Source: Candidatus Merdiplasma excrementigallinarum
GTDB taxonomy: Bacteria > Bacillota > Clostridia > Lachnospirales > Lachnospiraceae
Reading direction: 5' to 3'
Length of the DNA stretch: 64,000 bases
NCBI GenBank assembly: GCA_018713435.1
Contig: DVOS01000036.1
Span: 40,042-104,041, forward strand
Positions 10,643 to 17,327 of the stretch are shown in pieces (the first letter of the stretch is position 1; each line of letters begins with the position of its first letter). The notes under the pieces are model-generated. The model had not been told where the DNA came from and made no database searches. It saw nothing but the letters and a program-made list of their open reading frames with translations. The translations under genes and the position numbers were made by a program.

Positions 10643-13468
10643 AACCTGCGTCACATTCGCAGTGCCAGTGCCTTCCTTGCCCTTCAGAGTCACGGTTTCG
10701 GAATAGACTGCACCGCTGGAAACAAGTTCCGTTTGCAGTTCTCCTTTCTCATTATAGGTTTCTGCTCCGCTCCATCCTGCGGGAAGGGTTTCCTTAAACC
10801 GGTACTGTATCGCCGTGCCGTCCTCGGCGTAAACCGGAACAGTCTCGGTAACAGCGCCGTTGTTCAGCTCCACTGCTTTATAATCGTCCCAGTTCTTTCC
10901 GCCATCCGCGGAGCTTTGCAGAACGAACTGATTCTTGAAGGTATCATTCAGAGAAGCGCCTACATTCGCATATTCACCTTTGAAATAATTCCAATACTGC
11001 TTCTGCAGACGAATCTGGGCGGTGTTGTGAATATTCGTATATTCCTTTTCCGTAACCTGATACTCTGTAACCGTTACGGCCACGGGTGTGCTATCCACCT
11101 TGTATCCTTCCGGCGCAGCTGTCTCTGCCAGCCAGTAGTCTCCGGGCAGCAGATTGTCAAATTTCAGAACGCCGGTTGTGCCGGTTTTGCCAGTCCATAC
11201 ATTTTCACCTGCGGCAGTCTTGTCTGCTTCGGCGTTATCAGATGTCTTTTTATACAGCTCATAGGAAACATTTGCAAGGGCCGCCGTCGCGCCATCCTTT
11301 GTACCCTCTTTGGTAATCTGAATCGCACCCAGCTTTTCTTTGTTGGTAAAGGTCAGGGACTTGCCGCCCTCCTCTTTTCCATTCACTTCTTTCACGCTGG
11401 TCAGCGTATAACTGCCGTCAGTAGGTTCCTCCGATACCGATACGAATTCCGTATTATCAGGAACACCGCTTTCTTCTATTTTATAATTGCCTGCATCCAG
11501 GTACACGGTAAGGGACCCGTTGCTGCTCACATTCCCCCCGGCGTTCTCTTCCGGCGACGGATTAATGATGATCTTGCCGTCAGTCGTTACAGACGTATAG
11601 GTGCCATCATCGTTTTTCTTATATAAGGTAACGTTGGTGTCCTCTGACTTACCTTCAACCCGGGTCACCTGGAAGGTGGCAGGGCCGGTAACGTAAGCGT
11701 TCTGTTCTCCGCCCTTCTTGTACTCACCTTTATCCATGCCGTCATAGCCCTGGATCTTTTTGGTAATGGTCAGCTTCGCGGGCTGGGTTACCTCTCCGAT
11801 TTCTACAGAATCGCCGGATTCCGCTGTGGTTGTCTCCTGGCCGCCAGCAAGCTGATAGGTCAGCGTAACCGTATTTTCTGCGGTCAGTTTCTCCTGATTC
11901 GCATCTGTGTAGTTCGCTACAAAGGAATCGTAGGAATAGGTAATCTCCAGTTTGTAAGAAGAATAATAGGGCGCGCTGTCCTCCACATTATTCAAGTCAT
12001 GTCCCGCACAGGTATCATAAGGCAGAGACACATTTGCAAGCTGATCTTCCACAGAGGTTGTTTCCGCAGTGAAAGTCTTCGCCGCATCCAAATCAAACTC
12101 CGGTGTGATCACTGCCTTGGAGGCCGCCAGAGGGTTCCCATTCCGATCCAGTACGCCGGGCACATCATGAAGGGTAATAGTAGTTCCCGCAAAAGGCGTC
12201 CGGCCATTTTGTGTATAGTTGCTGGGATCTGAAATCAAATTTTTATTATTAGCGATCATTCCCACTTCGATCTGGTAATACACGGTTACCGTACCGGCGG
12301 CGCGGTCTATGGTAACACCAGCAGGATCTCCGCTCGTTCCGCCCTGGTCTTCGTCCACCGTTTTTTTCACAATCCACTCGTCCGGTGAGGTCGTGGTCAG
12401 ATCCGGAATCTCCGGTGTTTTGCTTACCGTCTGCGAGTAGTTCTTCAGCACCTCGCTTTTTCCGTCAAATTTATTTATGACATCAAAGTTAGCGCTCATG
12501 GAAACCGCATTCTCAGGGAAGCTGTATGTAGTTCCAATGGCTTTTGTACCGTTTTTATCCGCCAGAGCGGTAATGGTAAAGGATTGATTGCTGTCAGAGA
12601 CGGCATCCATCGTCCCTTTTATCTTGAAAGTCCAGGCGTTGTTTCCAGCCGCCGTTATGTCCTCGATGTTCCCGTTATCCACCTTGATCTTGTTTATCAG
12701 ATCCTGCGTGATAGTCAGGCCTTCCGGCAGCTGAACAGTAACGGAAATTCCCTTGTATGTATCAATGAGAGACTGGGGCGGATTGTAGTCAAACAGGGGA
12801 GAGCCTTTTGTCCCATATGTTACCCTGTAGGTAATCTGGTCCCCCGTCATGATCGTTCCGTTTTCTCCCCCTGCTGTCTGTACCATGGACACGTCAAGCA
12901 TATCCAGGTAAGTATCAGATGAAGGATTTCCGAAGTAGGATTCCGCCATATCCTGCAGGTCCTGCAGGTCCGTTTTCTGTTCTTCATCCTCCCCCTCATT
13001 CAGAAGATTGATCTCATTCTCTTCCTCCTGCTCCTGGGGTTCGGTCTCGGTCAGGGCCATAAGGTCTTCTCTTACGTAGCCCTTTGTGCCCTCCGCTGTC
13101 TGCACCTCATACCATTTCAGGTCGTCCCCCGGAATGGTCAGCAGGTTCACTGCCGTCACAGCCGTATCCTTTGCCAGAGTAGCAAGGGAATTGCTCTCTG
13201 TGGTGGGCTGTTCCCGCAGGTTCACCGTGTCAGCGGTGATGATGCCCTGTTGGTTAATCACCTTTGTCTCCGTAGGTGTGAAGGCGCTGGTTTCGTCCCC
13301 TCCCCCGACATTTTCCGGATCTGTTTCCCCGGGCGTTGCTGCCGGAGCATTATTCTGGATGGAATATCCCACAATGTCCGCAAATACGCTCATGGTCTGA
13401 GTGGAACAGATCATTGACAGTGCCAGCACCACGGCCAGCAGTCTTTGCCATACTTTTCTCTTACCCAT
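10640..13468 (-). CDS. Giant surface protein, N-terminal part: signal peptide, SH3b, adhesin and Cna-B domains
   Basis: 942 aa, starting at an ATG with AGGAG six bases upstream. Residues 1-31 are a typical Sec signal peptide (RLLAVVLALSMICSTQTMSVFA). Residues about 70-135 look like a bacterial SH3 domain (ADTVNLREQPTTESNSLATL). An acidic linker follows, then a large beta-rich adhesin-like region to about residue 560. From about 565 there are Cna-B/SpaA-type modules (for example LGAIQITKEGTKDGATAALA with GDYWLAETAAPEGYK). The ORF ends at a TAG that falls inside the linker into the next Cna-B module, and the same frame continues downstream for 3,546 codons or more. It is the last member of a cluster with a BTAD regulator and three WQG-family proteins. 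A secreted, cell-wall-associated adhesin is the likely product. It may be a truncated N-terminal fragment if the TAG is not read through. Confidence 0.85.
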   Translation of the reverse strand: MGKRKVWQRLLAVVLALSMICSTQTMSVFADIVGYSIQNNAPAATPGETDPENVGGGDETSAFTPTETKVINQQGIITADTVNLREQPTTESNSLATLAKDTAVTAVNLLTIPGDDLKWYEVQTAEGTKGYVREDLMALTETEPQEQEEENEINLLNEGEDEEQKTDLQDLQDMAESYFGNPSSDTYLDMLDVSMVQTAGGENGTIMTGDQITYRVTYGTKGSPLFDYNPPQSLIDTYKGISVTVQLPEGLTITQDLINKIKVDNGNIEDITAAGNNAWTFKIKGTMDAVSDSNQSFTITALADKNGTKAIGTTYSFPENAVSMSANFDVINKFDGKSEVLKNYSQTVSKTPEIPDLTTTSPDEWIVKKTVDEDQGGTSGDPAGVTIDRAAGTVTVYYQIEVGMIANNKNLISDPSNYTQNGRTPFAGTTITLHDVPGVLDRNGNPLAASKAVITPEFDLDAAKTFTAETTSVEDQLANVSLPYDTCAGHDLNNVEDSAPYYSSYKLEITYSYDSFVANYTDANQEKLTAENTVTLTYQLAGGQETTTAESGDSVEIGEVTQPAKLTITKKIQGYDGMDKGEYKKGGEQNAYVTGPATFQVTRVEGKSEDTNVTLYKKNDDGTYTSVTTDGKIIINPSPEENAGGNVSSNGSLTVYLDAGNYKIEESGVPDNTEFVSVSEEPTDGSYTLTSVKEVNGKEEGGKSLTFTNKEKLGAIQITKEGTKDGATAALANVSYELYKKTSDNAEADKTAAGENVWTGKTGTTGVLKFDNLLPGDYWLAETAAPEGYKVDSTPVAVTVTEYQVTEKEYTNIHNTAQIRLQKQYWNYFKGEYANVGASLNDTFKNQFVLQSSADGGKNWDDYKAVELNNGAVTETVPVYAEDGTAIQYRFKETLPAGWSGAETYNEKGELQTELVSSGAVYSETVTLKGKEGTGTANVTQV

Positions 13469-13541
13469 ATTGTTCTCCTTTCTCTATATCCCGCTATCTA
13501 TAATAATCAATCATGATTTCTCTGATTGTATTTTCCCTCTG

Positions 13542-13748
13542 TCATCCTGTACCGTCCTCCCCCGGCCCGGTACCACGCAGCTTCGTCTCCAGGGCGCTGT
13601 CCATCAGCTTCATCAGTTCCAGGGCGCTCCGGAATTTCTGTGTCCTGTTCTGATCCGCCCACACGACCTCACCCTGCCAGGTGGCGTTTTCGTAATGCTG
13701 CACATGGACGACGAAAGTTCCCAAGTCCCTTCGCTTGTCCTGTTTCAT
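13542..13748 (-). CDS. WQG-family small protein (C-terminal module only)
   Basis: 68 aa. I do not recognise a named family, but the sequence VVHVQHYENATWQGEVVW followed by FRSALELMKLMDSA is clearly paralogous to two neighbours (13902-14333 and 15591-16079). This copy carries only the module with the xNATWQG and FRSALEL motifs and lacks their N-terminal half. It is predicted cytosolic, with no signal peptide or membrane segment. GGAGG lies 12 bases before the ATG, which is rather far. A TGTTATAAT extended -10 element lies about 100 bases upstream. It sits between the regulator block and the giant adhesin gene, so a role in controlling or assembling that protein is a guess from position only. 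Confidence 0.75.
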   Translation of the reverse strand: MKQDKRRDLGTFVVHVQHYENATWQGEVVWADQNRTQKFRSALELMKLMDSALETKLRGTGPGEDGTG

Positions 13749-13846
13749 ACTCTGCCGTTTCCTCCCCTCAGTCGCTTTCCTTCTCTTTGTCTCTTTTATA
13801 TGGTAACAGAGCCGGTTTTACCCCGGACTCCCGCATCGTTTTCTCT

Positions 13847-13852
13847 ATTATA
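13847..13852 (-). promoter_or_regulatory. Extended -10 promoter element before the short WQG gene
   Basis: The minus strand reads CTGTTATAAT, a perfect -10 with the upstream TGn extension. No good -35 is visible at 16-18 bases. It would give a separate transcript for the 68-aa WQG gene and possibly the giant adhesin gene. Confidence 0.4.
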
Positions 13853-13901
13853 ACAGCTGCCCTATTTCCTCATCTCTTTCGTGAAACAGGTTTTTTTCCA
13901 T

Positions 13902-14333
13902 TTATCTGGCGCTGTCAAATAATTTTAACAACTCCAGGGCGCTTCGGAAGGTCTGGAGCCGCTGCCGCTCCGCCCAGAAGATCTCTCCCTGCCAGGTGGC
14001 GTTCTGCCGGTACTGCACGTGCACCAGAAAGGTGGCGCATCTTCCCTGCTGCCCGGCCACCTCCTCGGCCGATACTGCGGGGGTTTTCTCCCCCCGCCCT
14101 GTCTCCGGGTTCTTCTTTCCGTAGCTTCTCATCTCCACGGAGGCCTGGGGATAACCGATCCGGTCCATCAGTTCCTCCATCAGGGTCAGAAGCTGATATT
14201 CATTCTGAAACAGGCCCGGCTCCTTTCCGTACCGGTGGTACAGGCGGCCGCTGCTGCCTGCCGCCCCTCTCTCGTCGATGCAGACGCACATCAGGTCAGG
14301 CGCCGTCATGCCTCTAATGAAATGCTCACTCAT
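13902..14333 (-). CDS. WQG-family two-module protein
   Basis: 143 aa from the ATG at 14333 (MSEHFIRG). The track start at 14351 overlaps the regulator stop as ATGA, but AAGGAG fits the inner ATG better. The N-terminal half (FQNEYQLLTLMEELMDRIGY then PQAS) matches the N-terminal half of the 15591-16079 paralogue (MGDMILKIDRLCDSLGFPEAS). The C-terminal half carries VHVQYRQNATWQGEIFW and FRSALELLKLFDSA. There is no signal peptide or membrane segment. The gene follows the BTAD regulator almost directly, so co-transcription and coupled translation are likely. Function is unknown. Confidence 0.8.
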   Translation of the reverse strand: MSEHFIRGMTAPDLMCVCIDERGAAGSSGRLYHRYGKEPGLFQNEYQLLTLMEELMDRIGYPQASVEMRSYGKKNPETGRGEKTPAVSAEEVAGQQGRCATFLVHVQYRQNATWQGEIFWAERQRLQTFRSALELLKLFDSAR

Positions 14334-14347
14334 GCTCCCTCTCCTTC

Positions 14348-15601
14348 TCATCCCTTATCCCAGATGTCTGCCGAGCCGGAAAAACTGCGGCCGGTCTCCG
14401 GTATGTCCGGGCTGATCTCCGCCACAGAGGCCACGTAGAAGTCCACCTGGAACTCGTTCCTTCTCATTCTGCGCCGGAAGGCCCCGCCGATCCTGGCAGA
14501 TACCTTGCTGCAGTTTTCCTGGTTGATGCCGGAAAGCATCACCAGATACTGGCCCACATTGTACCGGGTGTAGAAGTCTCCCCGCCGCAGGGACTCCCGG
14601 ATGGCGTCCATCAGCATCCCGGACACTTCCCGGTTCCGCTCGTCCTCCCCCAGGACGGGGCCCTTGCTGTTTCGCAGGGTGCACAGCATAATGTAAACCG
14701 ACGTGCCGTTTCTCTCCATCATCCGGCTGATGATGTGGTAAATATCCACAAAGCTGGGGAAGGTGCAGAAGTAGGCTCCCTTCACCATCTCCCGCTCGAT
14801 GAGGCCCTGCTTGATATCCTCAATGGCTCCCGCCGACTGGGAAATCCGCTCGCTCATGAACCGGAACCGCTCCAGCATCTGGGGAGAGGGGGGCAGGCTC
14901 AGCTCATCGAAGAACAGCCTGGTGGTGGTCTGGTAAATCTCCATGGCTTCCTGGTAGCGGGCCATGGCGATCAGGCTGTCGATCCGCCAGATCTGCCATT
15001 CCTCAAAGGGATAAATGGCGGACGCCTGGGTGGTCAGCTGATAGATCTCCTCAAACTCTTCCTTCTCTTTCAGCCATCCGCACAGCTCCTCCAAACAGGA
15101 AAAGTACAGGTTCCGGTAATGGATGTTCCGCACGGTGACCCAGTCCTCGCCGATCATATCCGGCAGGAACTCTCCCGCGTAGAGGCCGCAGGCTTCCCGG
15201 TAAAATTCCATCTTTTTCTCAGTCTCTTCCTCCCGCTGCCCGGCCAGGACTTTCTCCTCAAACCGGCAGCAGTCGATTTCCACAGGGATCTCGGGATCCC
15301 AACGGCACATACCCTTCTGTATGTTGATGTAATTGCTCTCCGGCAGCCCTGCCGCTTTCAGCTGGCGGCGCAGGCGGAACAGGGTGTTGTTCAGGCTGCC
15401 GTTCCTGTTTTCCACATCCTCCCGGCCGTACAGGCCGTCGATGAGGCTGGTCTTGGCGATGCCGTCCTCCTGATGGAGCAGCACCATCTGTAAAAGCTGG
15501 GTTGTCTTGGAGACGCTGCTGCGGTCCAGGATCAGCTCTTTTCCCGCATACAGGAGGGAAAATCCGCCCAGCATTTTGACAATTAATCGATTATCCGGCA
15601 T
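14348..15601 (-). CDS. BTAD-domain (SARP-like) transcriptional regulator
   Basis: 417 aa from the ATG at 15601 (MPDNRLIVKMLGGF), which has AGGAGG five bases upstream. The start codon overlaps the last codons of the upstream WQG gene, indicating coupled translation. Residues 1-100 form an OmpR-like winged-helix DNA-binding domain (MLGGFSLLYAGKELIL, SLNNTLFRLRRQLKAAGLP). Residues about 100-250 match the bacterial transcriptional activator (BTAD) helical repeat region (CRFEEKVLAG, YLYxGxFLPxx-like YAGEFLPDMIGEDWV, RYQEAMEIYQTT). The C-terminal part (about 260-417) looks like a degenerate nucleotide-cyclase/GGDEF-like fold (YFCTFPSFVDIYHIISRMME, YNVGQYLVMLSGIN). No P-loop NTPase is present. It probably activates the neighbouring WQG and adhesin genes, which is an inference from position. 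Confidence 0.85.
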   Translation of the reverse strand: MPDNRLIVKMLGGFSLLYAGKELILDRSSVSKTTQLLQMVLLHQEDGIAKTSLIDGLYGREDVENRNGSLNNTLFRLRRQLKAAGLPESNYINIQKGMCRWDPEIPVEIDCCRFEEKVLAGQREEETEKKMEFYREACGLYAGEFLPDMIGEDWVTVRNIHYRNLYFSCLEELCGWLKEKEEFEEIYQLTTQASAIYPFEEWQIWRIDSLIAMARYQEAMEIYQTTTRLFFDELSLPPSPQMLERFRFMSERISQSAGAIEDIKQGLIEREMVKGAYFCTFPSFVDIYHIISRMMERNGTSVYIMLCTLRNSKGPVLGEDERNREVSGMLMDAIRESLRRGDFYTRYNVGQYLVMLSGINQENCSKVSARIGGAFRRRMRRNEFQVDFYVASVAEISPDIPETGRSFSGSADIWDKG

Positions 15602-16079
15602 ATTCTCCTCCTCGTTTCTGCAATTCTTCAATCTTTTCCATCATATATCCCATCAGCTCCAGCACGCTGCGGAACTGGTAAACCCCGGCGTCCCCGGAGA
15701 AGTGTACGCTTCCCTGCCAGCTCACGTTCTGCCTGTAGCGCAGCGTGAGAAATACGGCAAAGAGTTCTCCCTTCATGGCGCCGAATTCCTTAAATTCATG
15801 GTAAAACCGGACTCCTTTTTCCTCTTCCCCCGACGGGCCGCCCTCCGGGCGAAGGGTACGCCTGGCGGGGCTGGCTTCCGGAAAGCCCAGGCTGTCGCAC
15901 AGCCTGTCAATCTTCAGGATCATATCCCCCATCCCCCGGAAGGGAAGCGGATTTTCCAGGCAGCAGTGGCAGATCAGGCCGGCTGGTTCCAGCCCCTCCA
16001 GCTTCTGCACGCAGATTTTTATGTCGTTCATAACTATTTTCAGGGAAAGCGGGGCAGCCGCTTCTGTCCGACTGTTCAT
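15591..16079 (-). CDS. WQG-family two-module protein, first gene of the adhesin cluster
   Basis: 162 aa. The N-terminal module (residues about 20-90) has the pattern EPAGLICHCCLENPLPFRGM followed by ILKIDRLCDSLGFPEAS. The C-terminal module (about 105-155) has FLTLRYRQNVSWQGSVHF and FRSVLELMGYMM. Both modules recur in the 13902-14333 protein, and the second recurs in the 13542-13748 protein. The start ATG at 16079 follows GAGGGGG eight bases upstream. The gene lies about 95 bases behind a perfect sigma-70-type promoter and overlaps the BTAD regulator start by 11 bases. I do not recognise a described family or activity. Confidence 0.8.
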   Translation of the reverse strand: MNSRTEAAAPLSLKIVMNDIKICVQKLEGLEPAGLICHCCLENPLPFRGMGDMILKIDRLCDSLGFPEASPARRTLRPEGGPSGEEEKGVRFYHEFKEFGAMKGELFAVFLTLRYRQNVSWQGSVHFSGDAGVYQFRSVLELMGYMMEKIEELQKRGGEYAG

Positions 16080-16180
16080 CCTTTGGCCCCCTCTCTGTTT
16101 GCCTCCCGGCTCTGTTTTCCCGGGACGCCTGCCGCAGGGGCGGCAGTCTCCATGGTATTTTTATTCCATCTTATTCTTTA

Positions 16181-16209
16181 ATTATAAATTGCAGCCAACA
16201 CAGTGTCAA
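16181..16209 (-). promoter_or_regulatory. Consensus sigma-A promoter of the WQG/BTAD/adhesin cluster
   Basis: The minus strand reads TTGACA, a 17-base spacer, then TATAAT. Both hexamers are perfect consensus. Transcription would start near 16174 and leave a leader of about 95 bases before the first WQG gene. Confidence 0.85.
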
Positions 16210-16278
16210 CCTGAAAAGGGGCGGACACCCGGCAATTTTTACCTGTTTTCACCCCGTTTGCGGTCCTTTTTTTGTAAA

Positions 16279-16335
16279 TGTGGACAACTTTTTTCTTCCG
16301 GAAGGAGGTGTGGATAAGGCTCTGCCTGTGGATAA
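16279..16335 (+). other. Cluster of three DnaA-box-like 9-mers
   Basis: TGTGGACAA (16279-16287, one mismatch), TGTGGATAA (16309-16317) and TGTGGATAA (16327-16335) all lie in the same orientation within 57 bases. TGTGGATAA is the exact complement of the DnaA box TTATCCACA. An AT-rich stretch (GGTTATATATCATATATTTAG) follows about 55 bases later. No dnaA, dnaN or rep gene is in the window, so this is not evidence of oriC. It lies just upstream of the cluster promoter and may regulate it. Confidence 0.55.
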
Positions 16336-16446
16336 CCCCGGGAAAGGGAGGGATTTGCGCAGGTTTCATAACCCTTTTGAGGTATGTGAGGTTATATATC
16401 ATATATTTAGGAAAAAATTTTCGGTTTTGAAGACGCAGAAAAAATT

Positions 16447-16548
16447 ATGGTCTATTCCTTTGAGTCTGATGATACCGCAGAATATGCCTTCTCAGAGGCT
16501 GCCAGAGCCGGGATCTATGACATCTGGAGATTGATTTCAGTTCCATAG
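16447..16548 (+). pseudogene. Possible gene remnant (33-codon ORF)
   Basis: The ORF MVYSFESDDTAEYAFSEAAR... ends with DIWRLISVP at a TAG. It has protein-like composition, and the frame stays open upstream (FEDAEKI), but it has no ribosome site. It looks like the C-terminal scrap of a lost gene. I do not recognise the family. Confidence 0.25.
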
Positions 16549-16573
16549 ATATCCAAGCATAAAATAATAAGCC

Positions 16574-16602
16574 TTGAAAGGCCAGCATAGATATGCTATA
16601 TT
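16574..16602 (+). promoter_or_regulatory. Promoter of antisense (antitoxin) RNA, copy 1
   Basis: TTGAAA, exactly 17 bases, then TATATT. The element and the 40 bases downstream recur almost identically at 16955-16983, which supports function. Confidence 0.8.
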
Positions 16603-16608
16603 GATACT

Positions 16609-16708
16609 AGAAAAGGGGAAGCCACAGAAGCGGCCTACCCTCAAATAGTAATTAGCAGTTACTTAGTAACAGCCGTTCACTATTGCAGTAGTGGACGGCT
16701 ACTTTTTT
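16609..16708 (+). ncRNA. RatA-like antitoxin RNA of a type I toxin-antitoxin pair
   Basis: A transcript of about 100 nt starts seven bases after a 17-spaced promoter. It ends at a strong intrinsic terminator: the stem AGCCGTTCACTA / TAGTGGACGGCT (16671-16682 with 16689-16700) followed by ACTTTTTT. The terminator overlaps the stop codon of the convergent toxin gene, so the RNA is antisense to the 3' end of the toxin mRNA. This is the arrangement of txpA/ratA pairs. The RNA contains the conserved block GAAAAGGGGAAGCCACAG found again in copy 2. Confidence 0.75.
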
Positions 16709-16791
16709 CCCTTGAAGATCTCATAGCAAAGACCAACAAGAGCGACAATGAATATCATCAACTGGATTAAATCCGAGTATGTAACATTCAT
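16699..16791 (-). CDS. Holin-like type I toxin peptide (TxpA/Fst-type)
   Basis: 30 aa, too short for the ORF track: MNVTYSDLIQLMIFIVALVG then LCYEIFKGKK. It has one hydrophobic membrane segment and a basic tail, the layout of small holin-like toxins that depolarise the membrane. GGAGG lies nine bases before the ATG at 16791. An alternative ATG at 16797 is only three bases from it, so I prefer 16791. The gene is convergent with, and overlapped at its 3' end by, the antisense RNA. The ribosome site can pair with a CCCTCC element in the leader. Confidence 0.75.
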   Translation of the reverse strand: MNVTYSDLIQLMIFIVALVGLCYEIFKGKK

Positions 16792-16799
16792 CGGCATCG

Positions 16800-16848
16800 C
16801 CCTCCTTTCTTTCGTCTGGAGGGTTAGCCCCTCCGATACGCGGAGGGC
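16800..16848 (-). promoter_or_regulatory. Leader hairpins that can hide the toxin ribosome-binding site
   Basis: On the minus strand CCCTCC (complement of 16818-16823) can pair with the Shine-Dalgarno GGAGGG (complement of 16800-16805) across a 12-base loop. Just upstream a stable stem GCCCTCCG / CGGAGGGGC (16827-16848) contains a second CCCTCC copy and could compete. Sequestered ribosome sites are typical of type I toxin mRNAs. Confidence 0.5.
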
Positions 16849-16954
16849 AAGCCGCCCGGCTCTGTGGTTCCCCATGCAGGAAGTATAACAATTTTATTTA
16901 AAAGTATTTTGATTCAGTAAGCTGATAGCTGTAAACTAATAAAAAAGATAAGTC

Positions 16955-16983
16955 TTGAAAGACTATCTACGATATGCTATATT
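16955..16983 (+). promoter_or_regulatory. Promoter of antisense RNA, copy 2
   Basis: TTGAAA, 17 bases, TATATT. The core and the downstream GATACTAGAAAAGGGGAAGC match copy 1, although the spacer differs. Confidence 0.75.
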
Positions 16984-16989
16984 GATACT

Positions 16990-17091
16990 AGAAAAGGGGA
17001 AGCCACAGGAGCGGCCTACCCTCACATACTTTACAACTTACATTTATACGATGTCAGCCGTCAGCTAGTTCCGGTAGTTGGCGGCTATTTT
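16990..17091 (+). ncRNA. RatA-like antisense RNA, copy 2 (partner toxin decayed)
   Basis: This copy has the same 5' block as copy 1 and a diverged middle. It ends in the stem AGCCGTCAGCTA / TAGTTGGCGGCT (17056-17067 with 17075-17086) with only four T after it. The stem changes relative to copy 1 are compensated or are G-U pairs, which suggests selection on RNA structure. The facing toxin frame is degenerate, so this may be an orphan antitoxin. Confidence 0.65.
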
Positions 17092-17153
17092 CGTCTGTCC
17101 TTGAAAATCTCGTAAGCAAAATCGACAAGGGAAACCATGAATATTCTTTCCAT
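17085..17153 (-). pseudogene. Degenerate holin-like toxin, copy 2
   Basis: The frame MERIFMVSLVDFAYEIFKDRRK aligns with IQLMIFIVALVGLCYEIFKGKK of copy 1. It carries charged residues (E, R, D) inside the membrane segment. There is no ribosome site before the first ATG, and the upstream frame shows no homology to the toxin N-terminus. It looks like an inactivated duplicate. Confidence 0.6.
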
Positions 17154-17173
17154 TATCCAGAAATGTTTTAAAG

Positions 17174-17202
17174 TTGCTTTTCTGTCATTTCCATGCTATA
17201 CT
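17174..17202 (+). promoter_or_regulatory. queT promoter
   Basis: TTGCTT, 17 bases, TATACT. The predicted start near 17209 is directly before the riboswitch-like leader. Confidence 0.7.
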
Positions 17203-17211
17203 ATGACCTGC

Positions 17212-17318
17212 TGCAAAGCCCATTAAAACCAAGGTCTTTCCGGGCTTGCCGCCGATTCCCGGCGTAAAATGAATCGAGTGTTCGAGACCTTCCACTCGTA
17301 AAACAAAACTAAAGGAGA
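17212..17318 (+). promoter_or_regulatory. preQ1-class riboswitch candidate (preQ1-III-like) before queT
   Basis: The leader folds into three stems: AAGCCC/GGGCTT (17216-17221 with 17242-17247), CGCCG/CGGCG (17250-17254 with 17260-17264) and CGAGTG/CACTCG (17275-17280 with 17293-17298). The loop sequence AAGGTCT (17231-17237) is complementary to AGACCTT in the last loop (17285-17291), which would form a pseudoknot. The 3' end is A-rich and runs into the ribosome site (AAAACTAAAGGAG), as in preQ1 riboswitches. The gene controlled is a queuosine-precursor transporter. The class assignment is tentative. Confidence 0.6.
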
Positions 17319-17327
17319 AAACTGAAT

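Noticed and set aside
1193-11626. Long plus-strand ORFs (299, 1032, 380, 342 and 452 aa) in the first 11.6 kb
   Set aside because: They lie codon-aligned opposite the giant minus-strand frame, have Cys/Arg/His-rich low-complexity sequence without domains or ribosome sites, and are shadows of it.
16279-16335. Chromosomal oriC
   Set aside because: No dnaA, dnaN, recF, gyrB, rpmH or rep gene is in the window, and three boxes are too few.
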